DNA of 19,902 nt, taken from the NCBI GenBank assembly GCA_023457935.1, contig JAEXBA010000003.1:1-19902 (forward strand), in the 5' to 3' direction. Within the stretch, counting starts at the first letter, position 1; each line of letters begins with the position of its first letter. The translations under genes were made by a program, and so were the position numbers. Positions 1 to 7,272 of this stretch are shown here, piece after piece. The notes beneath the pieces were generated by a model. That model did not search any database, was not told the origin of the DNA, and saw only the letters and a list, made by a program, of their open reading frames with translations. This DNA comes from Bacteroidota bacterium (lineage in GTDB: Bacteria; Bacteroidota; Bacteroidia; Flavobacteriales; Weeksellaceae).

Positions 1-133
1 ACCTGTTTTTGCAGAGCTCAAACACAACAAAAACTTTAAACGCTTTATGCTTCGAGGAAAAACCAAGGTCGAGGTAGAAATCGGCATCCTAGCCATTGCC
101 CATAATCTCAAAAAAATGGCAAAAGCAGCCTGA
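1..133 (+). CDS. IS1182-family transposase, C-terminal fragment
   Basis: The frame starting at base 2 gives 43 residues and a TGA stop. The peptide contains HNKNFKRFMLRGKTKVEVE and ends in an AIAHNLKKMA-type tail. The RFMLRG...KVE..I..IAHNLKK pattern is the characteristic C-terminal signature of DDE transposases of the IS1182/IS5-like group. The catalytic domain lies upstream of the window. The reading frame is intact as far as it can be seen. Terminal IS sequence follows about 95 bp downstream. Confidence 0.8.
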   Translation, partial: PVFAELKHNKNFKRFMLRGKTKVEVEIGILAIAHNLKKMAKAA

Positions 134-252
134 AATAGACTGTTTTTTGACTTTTTTAGCTTTGTTTTTCGAAAAATCAAAAATAGAAAACTTCAAAAAT
201 CGGATTTTTAAACAAAGCGAAAAAAAAAGACTGTCCTTTTGAGACAGCCTCT
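1..252 (+). mobile_element. Right end of an IS1182-family insertion sequence (partial)
   Basis: The window opens inside a transposase reading frame that stops at 133. About 95 bp of AT-rich non-coding DNA follow, then a terminus at 229-251. Read inwards, that terminus begins GAGGCTGTCTCAAAAGGACA, a sequence I recognise as the end type of Bacteroidetes IS1182-like elements. Inside it, CTGTC (231-235) and GACAG (243-247) form a short inverted repeat. The left end and any target duplication lie outside the window, so whether the copy is complete cannot be judged. The exact outer base is uncertain by one or two positions. Confidence 0.75.
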
Positions 253-275
253 ATGTATTTCAGACATTATAAATG

Positions 276-860
276 CTATATGTCATCATCGTCTTCAAAA
301 ACTTCATCATCATAACCTGCTTCTTCCTCATCATCAAAAACATCGTCGTCTTCATCTTCGAAGCTTTCGTTACCGAAATCATCAAAACCGAAGCCGTCAT
401 CATCATCGTCCATCAAAGGCATTGCAGACTTTCTGCTTTTTCCGCCGGTACTTTTTCCTGGCGCTTTCAAAGGAACTTTTCCAAACCTGAAAACGGTAAT
501 CGGATAGTTTACTGCAGGCTTCTCCTCCACAATCTCCACGAGTTCACAGTAAAATTCCCACAGATCCATAAAACCGAACTGAAACTGAGCTTTGTCGCCC
601 ACATTTTCAAACGCCTCGCTGATATAGACATCCGACATAATTTCGCCATCGCCCTCATCGCTCATATCTTCCAGCGGAACCTGCTTGATTACGGTACCGT
701 CGTCTTCAAGCAAATTAAACAAAGACATTTCCTCACCCTGTAAACTAAAAGCACTGATAATCCCCAAATGAAGATTCCAAAGCGTCTGAAGTCCCTTGAT
801 TTCCACATCACGGAAAATATCCTCCTTGGCATCCAGAATTACACGGATCTTATAAACCAT
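276..860 (-). CDS. PRiA4b ORF3-like (IS1096 TnpR-passenger family) acidic protein
   Basis: A 194-residue cytoplasmic protein with no signal peptide. Residues 1-130 resemble the plasmid pRiA4b ORF-3-like domain, also annotated as IS1096 element passenger TnpR family: an N-terminal VYKIRVILD strand, an LWNLHLGIISAF-type helix, a central FQFGFMDLWEFYCELVEI segment and a final YPITVFRFGKVP strand. Its biochemical role is not established. From about residue 150 the chain becomes a low-complexity Asp/Glu tail with few other residues. The gene is monocistronic and has its own consensus promoter (896-925). Its stop codon is only 24 bp from the IS1182 end, so the last residues could in principle have been altered by the insertion, although the acidic tail looks complete. 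Confidence 0.75.
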   Translation of the reverse strand: MVYKIRVILDAKEDIFRDVEIKGLQTLWNLHLGIISAFSLQGEEMSLFNLLEDDGTVIKQVPLEDMSDEGDGEIMSDVYISEAFENVGDKAQFQFGFMDLWEFYCELVEIVEEKPAVNYPITVFRFGKVPLKAPGKSTGGKSRKSAMPLMDDDDDGFGFDDFGNESFEDEDDDVFDDEEEAGYDDEVFEDDDDI

Positions 861-895
861 TATTACTGCTGATTAAATTAGTTTGATTACGGTTA

Positions 896-925
896 CAAAT
901 ATAAAACAATTGAAAAACGACCAAA
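896..925 (-). promoter_or_regulatory. Bacteroidetes-type promoter for the acidic PRiA4b-like gene
   Basis: Read on the minus strand there is a TTTG -33 element (922-925), an 18-bp spacer and TATATTTG (896-903). This matches the Bacteroidetes primary-sigma consensus TTTG-N(17-23)-TAnnTTTG. The start codon at 860 would have a leader of about 30 nt. No Shine-Dalgarno sequence is present, as is normal in this phylum. Confidence 0.6.
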
Positions 926-977
926 AAACATTTTGAGACTTTTTTTCAAAAAATATTTTGCTAAATTCCTGCCGGCA

Positions 978-2006
978 TCAGGTTGCTTTATCGAGCAGAA
1001 AACTGAATTTTGTTCCCTGCAGATATACACTTTCCACCGATATATTTTCGTGGTGAGCCTCCAGAATATGCTTTACAATGGCAAGTCCGAGACCTGAGCC
1101 GCCATCGCGCCTGTTTCGGCTGGTTTCCACACGGTAAAAACGCTCGAAAATACGCGGCAGAACTTCCGGTTTAATGCCCATTCCGTTATCCTGAACCTCG
1201 ATGAGAACCTTGTTTTTCAGCACATTGGTTCTTACGATTATCTGCGCCTGCTCACGGTTGGAATAATGGATGGCATTGGAAATCAGATTGAGCAGAACCT
1301 GAAAGATCTTCTGTTTGTCTGCGGCCACAAAAAGCTGTGGCTGCGAAGCCTGCAAACTGAGATGCGCCAGTTTCCTCTGTGCTTCCATTTCGAGAAGATC
1401 AAAAATTTCACGGATAGCGGCGTTTATGTCGAAATTTGATATATTCAGTGTGATTTCTCCGGATTCATACTGGTTGATACTGTCGAGATCCTTAACAATA
1501 TTCAGAAGCCGTTCAACCGATTTGTCAATGCGTTCCAGATATTTATCACGGATGGCGAGATTTTCGATTCCGCCGTCCATCAGTGTTTCAACATAGCCCT
1601 GAATGGAAAAAAGCGGTGTTTTAAGTTCATGGGAAACGTTTCCTACGTATTCTTTACGGTAGAGTTCCATCGCTTTCATCGTATCAATTTCGGTGGCGGA
1701 TTTTTCCTGCATTTCCGATACTTTTTCTCCAAGCGTCTTGAAATTCATTTCCTGATCGTCTCCGCCTGCGAATTCCTGCGGAAGAATGGTTGAAATTCGT
1801 CGGATCTGCCTTTTACCGTAGTAGTTGAAAAGATAATCAACCACAAGATAATTGAACAGCAGCATAATAACAACACTGATGAGAAAAGGAACAAGGAAAC
1901 TGGAACTGTAAAGGTTGTCCTTAGAATAATCAAACACAAAAGCCACCACAACCATTACCACTGTAATAATCAGGGCCGCAATTACTGTAAGCCGGTGAAA
2001 CTTCAT
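978..2006 (-). CDS. PhoR-like sensor histidine kinase
   Basis: A 342-aa inner-membrane kinase. Two hydrophobic segments (about residues 7-26 and 37-60) leave only about 10 residues outside, so a periplasmic sensor domain is essentially absent and no clear HAMP domain follows. The HisKA H-box has SHELKTPL with phospho-acceptor His126. The ATPase domain shows the N-box (LLNLISNAIHYS, Asn244), G1 (DNGMGI, about 273-278), the F-box (ERFYR, about 288) and G2 (GSGLGLAI, 303-310). All catalytic motifs are present. It lies 9 bp after the response regulator gene and is surely cotranscribed with it. Such short two-TM kinases next to PhoB-type regulators are usually called PhoR in flavobacteria; phosphate sensing is inferred, not shown. 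An assignment to a different stress regulator pair remains possible. Confidence 0.88.
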   Translation of the reverse strand: MKFHRLTVIAALIITVVMVVVAFVFDYSKDNLYSSSFLVPFLISVVIMLLFNYLVVDYLFNYYGKRQIRRISTILPQEFAGGDDQEMNFKTLGEKVSEMQEKSATEIDTMKAMELYRKEYVGNVSHELKTPLFSIQGYVETLMDGGIENLAIRDKYLERIDKSVERLLNIVKDLDSINQYESGEITLNISNFDINAAIREIFDLLEMEAQRKLAHLSLQASQPQLFVAADKQKIFQVLLNLISNAIHYSNREQAQIIVRTNVLKNKVLIEVQDNGMGIKPEVLPRIFERFYRVETSRNRRDGGSGLGLAIVKHILEAHHENISVESVYLQGTKFSFLLDKAT

Positions 2007-2015
2007 GTTACAAAT

Positions 2016-2693
2016 TTACACAACTAATTTGTAACCAATACCTTTTAATGTTTGAATGGAATCGATACCCAGTTTTTCACGAAGTCTGCGGATGTGTACA
2101 TCAATGGTTCTTTCGCCCACAATAACGTCATTACCCCAAACTTTCTCCAGAATTTCCTCGCGCTTAAAAACCTTGTCGGTATTGGAAGCAAGAAGATACA
2201 GAAGATCAAACTCTTTTTTCGGTAGCAGGAACGGAGTACCGCTTTTGGAAACCTTGAAATTGTCACGGTCTATAATAAGGTCTCCGATTTCGATGAGCTT
2301 ATTGGTTTCAGCAACCTGACTGGTAAGCTGAAGAAGTGCATTCACTTTGGAGATGAGTACTTTGGGCTTAATCAGCTTTACGATATAATCGTTGGCCCCG
2401 GCGTTGAATCCGGCAAGCTGAGAAAATTCCTCGCTGCGGGCAGAGAGAAATACTATGAGGGTTTTCTGCAGTTCCTTTATCTGGCGCAGTTCCTGGCAGG
2501 TTTCAATACCGTCTTTTTCAGGCATCATTACATCAAGCAGAATAAGGTCCGGAATAATTTCCTTGGCCTTATCAATGCCTTCGTTACCGTTGTTGGCGGT
2601 AAAAACCTGATATCCTTCTTTCTCCAGATTGTACGACAGGATTTCAAGAATATCCTGCTCATCATCGATTAAAAGAATTTTTCTCTGACTCAT
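2016..2693 (-). CDS. PhoB-like (OmpR-family) response regulator
   Basis: A 225-aa cytoplasmic transcription factor. The receiver domain (about 4-120) has the acidic pair Asp10/Asp11, phospho-acceptor Asp54 in LLDVMMP, the switch Ser84 and Lys106 in DYIVK. The C-terminal winged helix (about 130-225) ends in the typical ERTIDVHIRRLREKLG...IQTLKGIGYKLV signature of the PhoB/OmpR output domain. It is the first gene of a two-gene operon with the histidine kinase. A perfect -7 box lies 28 bp upstream of the start codon, and a palindrome within the promoter spacer suggests autoregulation. Assignment to PhoB rather than another OmpR-class regulator is based on overall similarity and on the adjacent uptake genes. 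Confidence 0.88.
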   Translation of the reverse strand: MSQRKILLIDDEQDILEILSYNLEKEGYQVFTANNGNEGIDKAKEIIPDLILLDVMMPEKDGIETCQELRQIKELQKTLIVFLSARSEEFSQLAGFNAGANDYIVKLIKPKVLISKVNALLQLTSQVAETNKLIEIGDLIIDRDNFKVSKSGTPFLLPKKEFDLLYLLASNTDKVFKREEILEKVWGNDVIVGERTIDVHIRRLREKLGIDSIQTLKGIGYKLVV

Positions 2694-2720
2694 CTTTACT
2701 TTTTATCCTTTCAAAATTAG

Positions 2721-2755
2721 GCAAATTTAAACAGAGTGTAAACTGCCGTTCCAAA
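2721..2755 (-). promoter_or_regulatory. Promoter of the response regulator-kinase operon
   Basis: On the minus strand a perfect TAAATTTGC -7 element (2721-2729) is preceded, after 22 bp, by TTTG (2752-2755). The spacing is at the long end of the Bacteroidetes range. The palindrome described at 2737-2762 overlaps the spacer and the -33 element. Confidence 0.5.
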
Positions 2756-2762
2756 GTTTACA
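2737..2762. promoter_or_regulatory. Perfect palindrome TGTAAAC-N12-GTTTACA, candidate operator
   Basis: TGTAAAC at 2737-2743 and GTTTACA at 2756-2762 form a perfect 7-bp inverted repeat with a 12-bp spacer, about 19 bp centre to centre. That is nearly two helical turns, which suits a dimeric regulator. It sits between the divergent response regulator operon and the TonB-receptor operon and overlaps the regulator's own promoter. That it binds the adjacent PhoB-like protein is inference. It is too loosely spaced to be a convincing RNA hairpin. Confidence 0.45.
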
Positions 2763-2798
2763 ATTTATTAATATATGAAGGTTTTTATTAAGGATTAT

Positions 2799-2826
2799 TT
2801 AAAACATAATTAAAACACCTTAAACC
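2799..2826 (+). promoter_or_regulatory. 11-bp-spaced TTAAA(A)C direct repeats, candidate Pho box
   Basis: TTAAAAC occurs at 2799-2805 and again at 2810-2816, exactly 11 bp apart. A third, imperfect copy, TTAAACC, lies at 2820-2826. Direct repeats with 11-bp periodicity are the hallmark of PhoB/PhoP binding sites in other phyla. A weak -7-like TTTCTTTGC at 2848-2856 would place these repeats at about -35 to -62 of a start near 2861, where a PhoB-type activator normally replaces a poor -33 element. No experimentally defined site supports this here. Confidence 0.4.
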
Positions 2827-2884
2827 AAACTTCACACGACTTCTGAGTTTCTTTGCAGTGGAATAAAAATAGTAAAAATTAACG

Positions 2885-5425
2885 ATGAAAGTAAGTAGAT
2901 TAAGTATTGGTGTACTGTTCTTATTAGGAGCAAACACAGTACTTTATTCACAGCAAACGCAAGGAGACACCATACGGAACGAGAAGAGAATCGAAGGTGT
3001 AATCCTGAGAGGTACTACCAATAAAGGAGCAGAAAGCAACATCATCAACCTTCAGAAAAAATCTGTAGAAGTGATTGAAAGAGTTGGTTCTGTTCAGCTT
3101 GAAAAACAGGGTGTTGGTGATGTTTCGGTAGCGGTTACAAAAGCCACCGGAGCACAGAAACAGGAAGGAAGCGGACAGGTTTTTATCCGCGGGCTTGGCG
3201 ACAGAAACAACTCCACTACCATGAACGGCCTGCCGATTCCGTCCAACGATCCACTGATGAAGAACATCGATCTTGGAATCATCAAAACCGACATGATCGA
3301 ATTTGTAGGACTTGAAAAAGTGTACAACCCGAAACTTTGGGGCGACATGTCCGGTGCGAACGTGGATATTGTTTCAAAAGTACATGCAGGCAGACCTTAT
3401 TTTAAAGTTAACCTCGGTTCATCTGTTAACTTCAACGCATTTAAAAACTACAATTTCTTTCTTCAGGACGGCCCGAACTATTTGGGTTCAAAGCAGATTG
3501 TTAAACCCAACAATGCAAGAATTGCCAATTACGGTTATGCATTCACTACCAACTGGAGAAATCAGGAAGTTAACACACCGATCAACTCATCGCTGGGTGT
3601 AGATTTCGGTAGAACATTCAATATCGGAGATACAGGGAAACTGAGCATTTTCGGTTTCGGAAACTTTGACAACGATTACAATTACCTTGAAGGTCCTTTG
3701 AGAGCGGTAGACAATACCGGTGTTGCTCTGAAAGATCTTTTTGCCAAGGAATATACTTATGAAACGAACACTACTGGATTGCTCAATTTGAACTACCGTA
3801 TCAATTCGAATCATACTGTAAAGGCGACGACCAACTTCATCCATACTACAGATCAGAAACTTGGTTTCTACGAAGGCTACATCAGAGACACCAACGAAGA
3901 CAGGGAAAATGAAACGGCCTATATGAGAAGATCACTGTACAAGACGAATGATCTTTGGCTGAACCAGATTTCCGGTGAACATACGATTACAGAGCCACTT
4001 ACGGTTTTCTGGAATGTTGGTTACAACAGACTTGACAGCCGCAGACCGGACAGACAGCAGAATATTTCTATCTATAACAACGTAACCGGAATTCATTATT
4101 TCCCGTTCAGTAACGCAAGTGCGAACCACCGTTATTTCGACCGTCTGCTTGAAAACGACTACAACGGAGATATCCATGCCGATTATAAGATCACCGAAAA
4201 CCTGAAGGCAACTGTAGGTTATCAGGGAAGATTCAAGGATTCCGATTTCAAATCGACACAGTATAACTTCAAAGTGAAACTGGCTCCGGGCAATTACTAT
4301 GTAACGCCGGACGATTACGGAACTTACTTCAATTACGAAAACTTTCAGAGCGGACAGTTCTTCTACATCCAAACATTCCGCGGTATTCTTGGGGAAAGCG
4401 ACAATGCTCTTATTCCGGCTTACTATACGTCAGAAGTTCAGAACCACGCCGGTTACCTTAACTTAGACTACAGAATAGGAGAAAAATTCACTGCGCAGCT
4501 AGGCGGGCGTTATGATGTTCTGAACCAGAGCATGATTTACGATACGAACCTGAGAGCGGGAGCTTTTGAGAAAAACTACTCAAAATTCCTTCCTGCCCTG
4601 AACATGAAGTACAGCATCAACGACAACAATAATTTAAGATTCTCTGCTTCCAAAACGTATACAACGCCAATTCTTATTGAACTTGCACCGTTTGAATATG
4701 AAGATATTGACGAGTCCAGCTATGGTAATACCGACCTTACTCTGGCCGACAACTATAATGCAGACCTGAAATGGGAATGGTTCCCGAAAAGAAATGAACT
4801 GGTTTCCTTAACACTTTTCGGAAAGCATATCATGAATCCGATTTCAAGAGTAACCATCAACTCGTCCGGTAACACAACTTCATGGGTGAATGTAGGTGAC
4901 AAAGGATCTGTTTACGGTGTTGAAGCGGAAATCAGAAAAGACCTTTTCTCAGCCGGCAATGCAAGATTCTACACGTTTATGAACGCCACCTATCTGAATA
5001 CAAGCCAGGAACTGGACAACGAGAAAGTGGTTCGTGAAAATCCGAATTCTCAGGTTGCTGTTTCTTTTATCAAGGATAAGGACAAAATGCAGGGCGCGTC
5101 AGACTTTCTTGCCAACATAAACCTTGGCTGGGAACAGAAATGGAACAAAAACACGATGGACTTTGTAGTTTCCTACTCGCATATTTCCGATAACATCTAT
5201 GCACTGGGATACGACAGCAAAGGAAATCTTGTGGACAAAGCCATCAATCTTCTTGATGCTACACTGAGATTCAAACTGGATAACGGTCTGGGAATTTCAG
5301 CAAGCGCGAAAAACCTTCTTAACCCAAATTTCAGAAGAGTTCAGGATAACGCCAACGGAGAAATTATTGTGAGAGACTACCAGAAAGGCCTTAATGCAGG
5401 TCTGGGATTATCCTATCAGTTTTAA
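2885..5425 (+). CDS. TonB-dependent outer-membrane receptor, possibly PhoB-regulated
   Basis: An 846-aa outer-membrane transporter. Residues 1-23 are a signal peptide ending near LYSQ, so the mature protein starts around QTQGD. No N-terminal carboxypeptidase-like domain is visible. The plug (about 45-165) has VFIRGLGDRNNSTTMNGLPIP and a GDMSGANVDIVSK end, typical of the TBDR plug. The rest is a 22-strand-type barrel rich in aromatic girdle residues and ends in a C-terminal GLSYQF, with terminal Phe as expected for barrel assembly. It starts a two-gene unit with the surface lipoprotein 39 bp downstream and is divergent from the two-component operon. The substrate is not evident from sequence. 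The location suggests a phosphorus compound, but this is inference; a siderophore or peptide receptor cannot be excluded. Confidence 0.88.
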   Translation: MKVSRLSIGVLFLLGANTVLYSQQTQGDTIRNEKRIEGVILRGTTNKGAESNIINLQKKSVEVIERVGSVQLEKQGVGDVSVAVTKATGAQKQEGSGQVFIRGLGDRNNSTTMNGLPIPSNDPLMKNIDLGIIKTDMIEFVGLEKVYNPKLWGDMSGANVDIVSKVHAGRPYFKVNLGSSVNFNAFKNYNFFLQDGPNYLGSKQIVKPNNARIANYGYAFTTNWRNQEVNTPINSSLGVDFGRTFNIGDTGKLSIFGFGNFDNDYNYLEGPLRAVDNTGVALKDLFAKEYTYETNTTGLLNLNYRINSNHTVKATTNFIHTTDQKLGFYEGYIRDTNEDRENETAYMRRSLYKTNDLWLNQISGEHTITEPLTVFWNVGYNRLDSRRPDRQQNISIYNNVTGIHYFPFSNASANHRYFDRLLENDYNGDIHADYKITENLKATVGYQGRFKDSDFKSTQYNFKVKLAPGNYYVTPDDYGTYFNYENFQSGQFFYIQTFRGILGESDNALIPAYYTSEVQNHAGYLNLDYRIGEKFTAQLGGRYDVLNQSMIYDTNLRAGAFEKNYSKFLPALNMKYSINDNNNLRFSASKTYTTPILIELAPFEYEDIDESSYGNTDLTLADNYNADLKWEWFPKRNELVSLTLFGKHIMNPISRVTINSSGNTTSWVNVGDKGSVYGVEAEIRKDLFSAGNARFYTFMNATYLNTSQELDNEKVVRENPNSQVAVSFIKDKDKMQGASDFLANINLGWEQKWNKNTMDFVVSYSHISDNIYALGYDSKGNLVDKAINLLDATLRFKLDNGLGISASAKNLLNPNFRRVQDNANGEIIVRDYQKGLNAGLGLSYQF

Positions 5426-5464
5426 AATATCAAATTAATCTAAAATAAAATCTAAAAAGTTATT

Positions 5465-6625
5465 ATGAAAAAGAATCATTTAAAAGTATTGGCAGCAGCA
5501 CTTATGCTGACTTCTACAACATTCGCAGTTACTTCGTGTTCAGACAACGGAGATGATCCAATTGTACCTACAACTCCAGGCGGATCACTGAATCCATCAG
5601 ATTTCAAAGGTGATATTTCAACTACAGTTACTTTGGATGCTACTAAAGTATACAAACTTACAGGAGCAATCATGGTAAAGAACGGTGGTAAACTGATTAT
5701 CCCTGCAGGAACAAGAATCGAAGCTACAGGCGGTACATCATCTTTCATCACTGTTGAGCAGGGTGGACAGATTATGGCTAACGGAACTGCTTCTGCACCG
5801 GTTGTATTCACTTCTACAAGTGCAATTCCAGGAGCTTGGGGTGGACTGGTTATCTGTGGAAAAGCGCCAATCAACAAAGGAACTACCGCTTCTGCTGAAG
5901 TAGGAAACGCAACTTACGGAGGAACTGTTGCTAACGATAACTCAGGAACACTTAACTATGTTCGTATTGAGTATGCAGGTGCAGTTTTCAACGCTGATAA
6001 AGAATTCAACGGACTTTCTCTTTTCGGAGTGGGTAACGGAACTCAGATCAACAACATTGCAATTGTTAACGGTTCTGACGACGGTATCGAATTCTTCGGT
6101 GGAACAGTAAACGTAAACAACATTCTTTCTGTTGGTAACGAAGACGATGCTTTCGACTGGACTGAAGGATGGAACGGTACTGCTACAGGAGTTTACACAA
6201 AAAGAAGAGCTGACAATACTGGAAACAGAGGTATTGAAGGTGACAACAACTCCAATAACAACGATGCAGATCCAAGATCAAACCCAACCATCAAAAACGC
6301 TACTTTCATCGGAGCACAAACCGGTGAAGCAGACGGTCTGAAACTGAGAGTTGGAACTTACGCTACAATCGACAACGTAGTTCTTTCAGGATGGAAAACA
6401 GGTATCAACCTTGAGCATGATGCAACTGTAAACTACTTTAACGGAGCAGGAAAAATCACTAATGTTAACTTCGTAGGAGTACAGACAAACATTTCTGCAA
6501 AGAACTCAGCAGGAACTGCAGTAATGACTCTTGTGAATACATTTACTGAAAACGCTTCTGCAACCGGCGCAGGAAACGGAACTTCGCTTCCTACCTGGGC
6601 AACAGGATGGTCAGGACTATTCTAA
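5465..6625 (+). CDS. Surface-exposed lipoprotein with beta-helix-like repeats, partner of the TonB receptor
   Basis: 386 aa. A type II signal peptide ends in VTSC (Cys about residue 25). The following SDNGDD is an acidic stretch like the lipoprotein export signal that sends flavobacterial lipoproteins to the cell surface. The mature chain carries short repeated turns rich in Asn, Gly and Thr (for example NNIAIVNGSDDGIEFFGGTV and TIKNATFIGAQTGEADGLKL) that suggest a right-handed parallel beta-helix. No catalytic motif is recognised. It lies 39 bp after the TonB receptor and before a strong terminator, so the two are very likely cotranscribed. It may serve as a surface capture subunit, functionally like SusD but of unrelated fold; that is inference. 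Its codon and amino-acid use fits a highly expressed protein. Confidence 0.75.
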   Translation: MKKNHLKVLAAALMLTSTTFAVTSCSDNGDDPIVPTTPGGSLNPSDFKGDISTTVTLDATKVYKLTGAIMVKNGGKLIIPAGTRIEATGGTSSFITVEQGGQIMANGTASAPVVFTSTSAIPGAWGGLVICGKAPINKGTTASAEVGNATYGGTVANDNSGTLNYVRIEYAGAVFNADKEFNGLSLFGVGNGTQINNIAIVNGSDDGIEFFGGTVNVNNILSVGNEDDAFDWTEGWNGTATGVYTKRRADNTGNRGIEGDNNSNNNDADPRSNPTIKNATFIGAQTGEADGLKLRVGTYATIDNVVLSGWKTGINLEHDATVNYFNGAGKITNVNFVGVQTNISAKNSAGTAVMTLVNTFTENASATGAGNGTSLPTWATGWSGLF

Positions 6626-6647
6626 AAACACTTTTCATATCAAATGG

Positions 6648-6675
6648 AACCACTGCTTTTGCGGTGGTTTTTTAT
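6648..6675 (+). terminator. Rho-independent terminator after the TonB receptor-lipoprotein operon
   Basis: AACCACTGC (6648-6656), loop TTTT and GCGGTGGTT (6661-6669) form a 9-bp stem with one T-G pair. A run of T residues follows to about 6675. It lies 23 bp after the lipoprotein stop codon. Confidence 0.85.
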
Positions 6676-6754
6676 TTTTCAGCCAGTTCACGTTACTTCT
6701 ATACAAGATAAAAATCATATTTTGATTATTTATATATTAATTTAATATTAACTC

Positions 6755-6786
6755 TTTGTTAATTTGGTTTAAATTTTGTTACTTTG
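6755..6786 (+). promoter_or_regulatory. Promoter of the small TonB_C-like gene
   Basis: TTTG (6755-6758), a 20-bp spacer and TTACTTTG (6779-6786) fit the Bacteroidetes promoter consensus, with one mismatch in the -7 element (TT for TA). It lies about 45 bp before the start codon at 6832, within an otherwise empty AT-rich spacer. Confidence 0.5.
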
Positions 6787-6831
6787 ATTCCATTATTTAT
6801 TAACGGAATATTAATTAACTGAAATTTTATC

Positions 6832-7218
6832 ATGAAAAATATACTTAAAAAAGCAGCCGGAACTTTCGCTTTCCTTTTAATTGCAGGCTTTACCTCACAG
6901 TTAAGCGCACAGCAGAGCAATATGATTGAAGAGGTGAAACTTAATAATACGGACGGCTTCGGTAAACTGAGACAGCTGATTGTTGACAATTTCGATTACA
7001 CCAATCCTAATCTATCAGAAGGAATCAGCAAAAGTGTAATCAAATTTGATGTTTCCAAAGAAGGAAAAATCACCAATGTGCATGCAGAAGGCAGATGCAA
7101 ATATGTAAGCGAGGAATTGGAAACAGTTCTTTCGGATCTTACCTACAAATTTGAGAAGGGAAAAGAATTGCCTTTTACTTATGTTATGCCTGTTGAAGTG
7201 GCCATTGCAGCGAGATAA
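6832..7218 (+). CDS. Small secreted protein with TonB C-terminal-like fold
   Basis: 128 aa with a clear signal peptide ending LSAQQ (cleavage near residue 26) and therefore periplasmic or exported. The mature part reads as a TonB_C-like domain: SVIKFDVSKEGKITNVHAEG, then a helix with EELETVLSDL, then PFTYVMPVEVAI as a final strand. That is the order seen in energy-transducer TonB C-termini. There is no transmembrane anchor or Pro-rich linker, so it cannot act as an ordinary TonB. It is monocistronic, with its own promoter and a strong hairpin after it. Function is unknown; similar stand-alone domains are common in flavobacteria. Confidence 0.65.
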   Translation: MKNILKKAAGTFAFLLIAGFTSQLSAQQSNMIEEVKLNNTDGFGKLRQLIVDNFDYTNPNLSEGISKSVIKFDVSKEGKITNVHAEGRCKYVSEELETVLSDLTYKFEKGKELPFTYVMPVEVAIAAR

Positions 7219-7236
7219 TCTTTTGTATATAAAAGT

Positions 7237-7268
7237 AAAACGGGTTCAGCCAGTGCTGAACCCGTTTT
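7237..7268. terminator. Bidirectional terminator between convergent genes
   Basis: AAAACGGGTTCAGC (7237-7250), loop CAGT and GCTGAACCCGTTTT (7255-7268) form a perfect 14-bp stem with A and T runs on both sides. It serves both the TonB_C-like gene and hemL, which converge here. Confidence 0.9.
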
Positions 7269-7272
7269 TTAT

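Noticed and set aside
134..228. Possible small RNA or terminator in the AT-rich end of the IS1182 copy
   Set aside because: Short A/T-rich inverted pieces are present, but no stable GC-containing stem with a T run could be found.
300..420. Tandem repeat of CATCATC units
   Set aside because: This is the coding sequence for the Asp-rich tail (GAT/GAC codons seen in reverse), not a separate repeat or CRISPR.
273..743. Plus-strand ORF of 156 codons over the acidic protein gene
   Set aside because: It is the antisense shadow of the minus-strand gene. Its composition (Ile/His-rich start) reflects reversed Asp/Glu codons.
276..860. Mobile-element passenger gene carried by the IS1182 copy
   Set aside because: The gene lies outside the terminal repeat, runs on the opposite strand, has its own promoter and belongs to a family that is common on flavobacterial chromosomes despite the IS1096 name.
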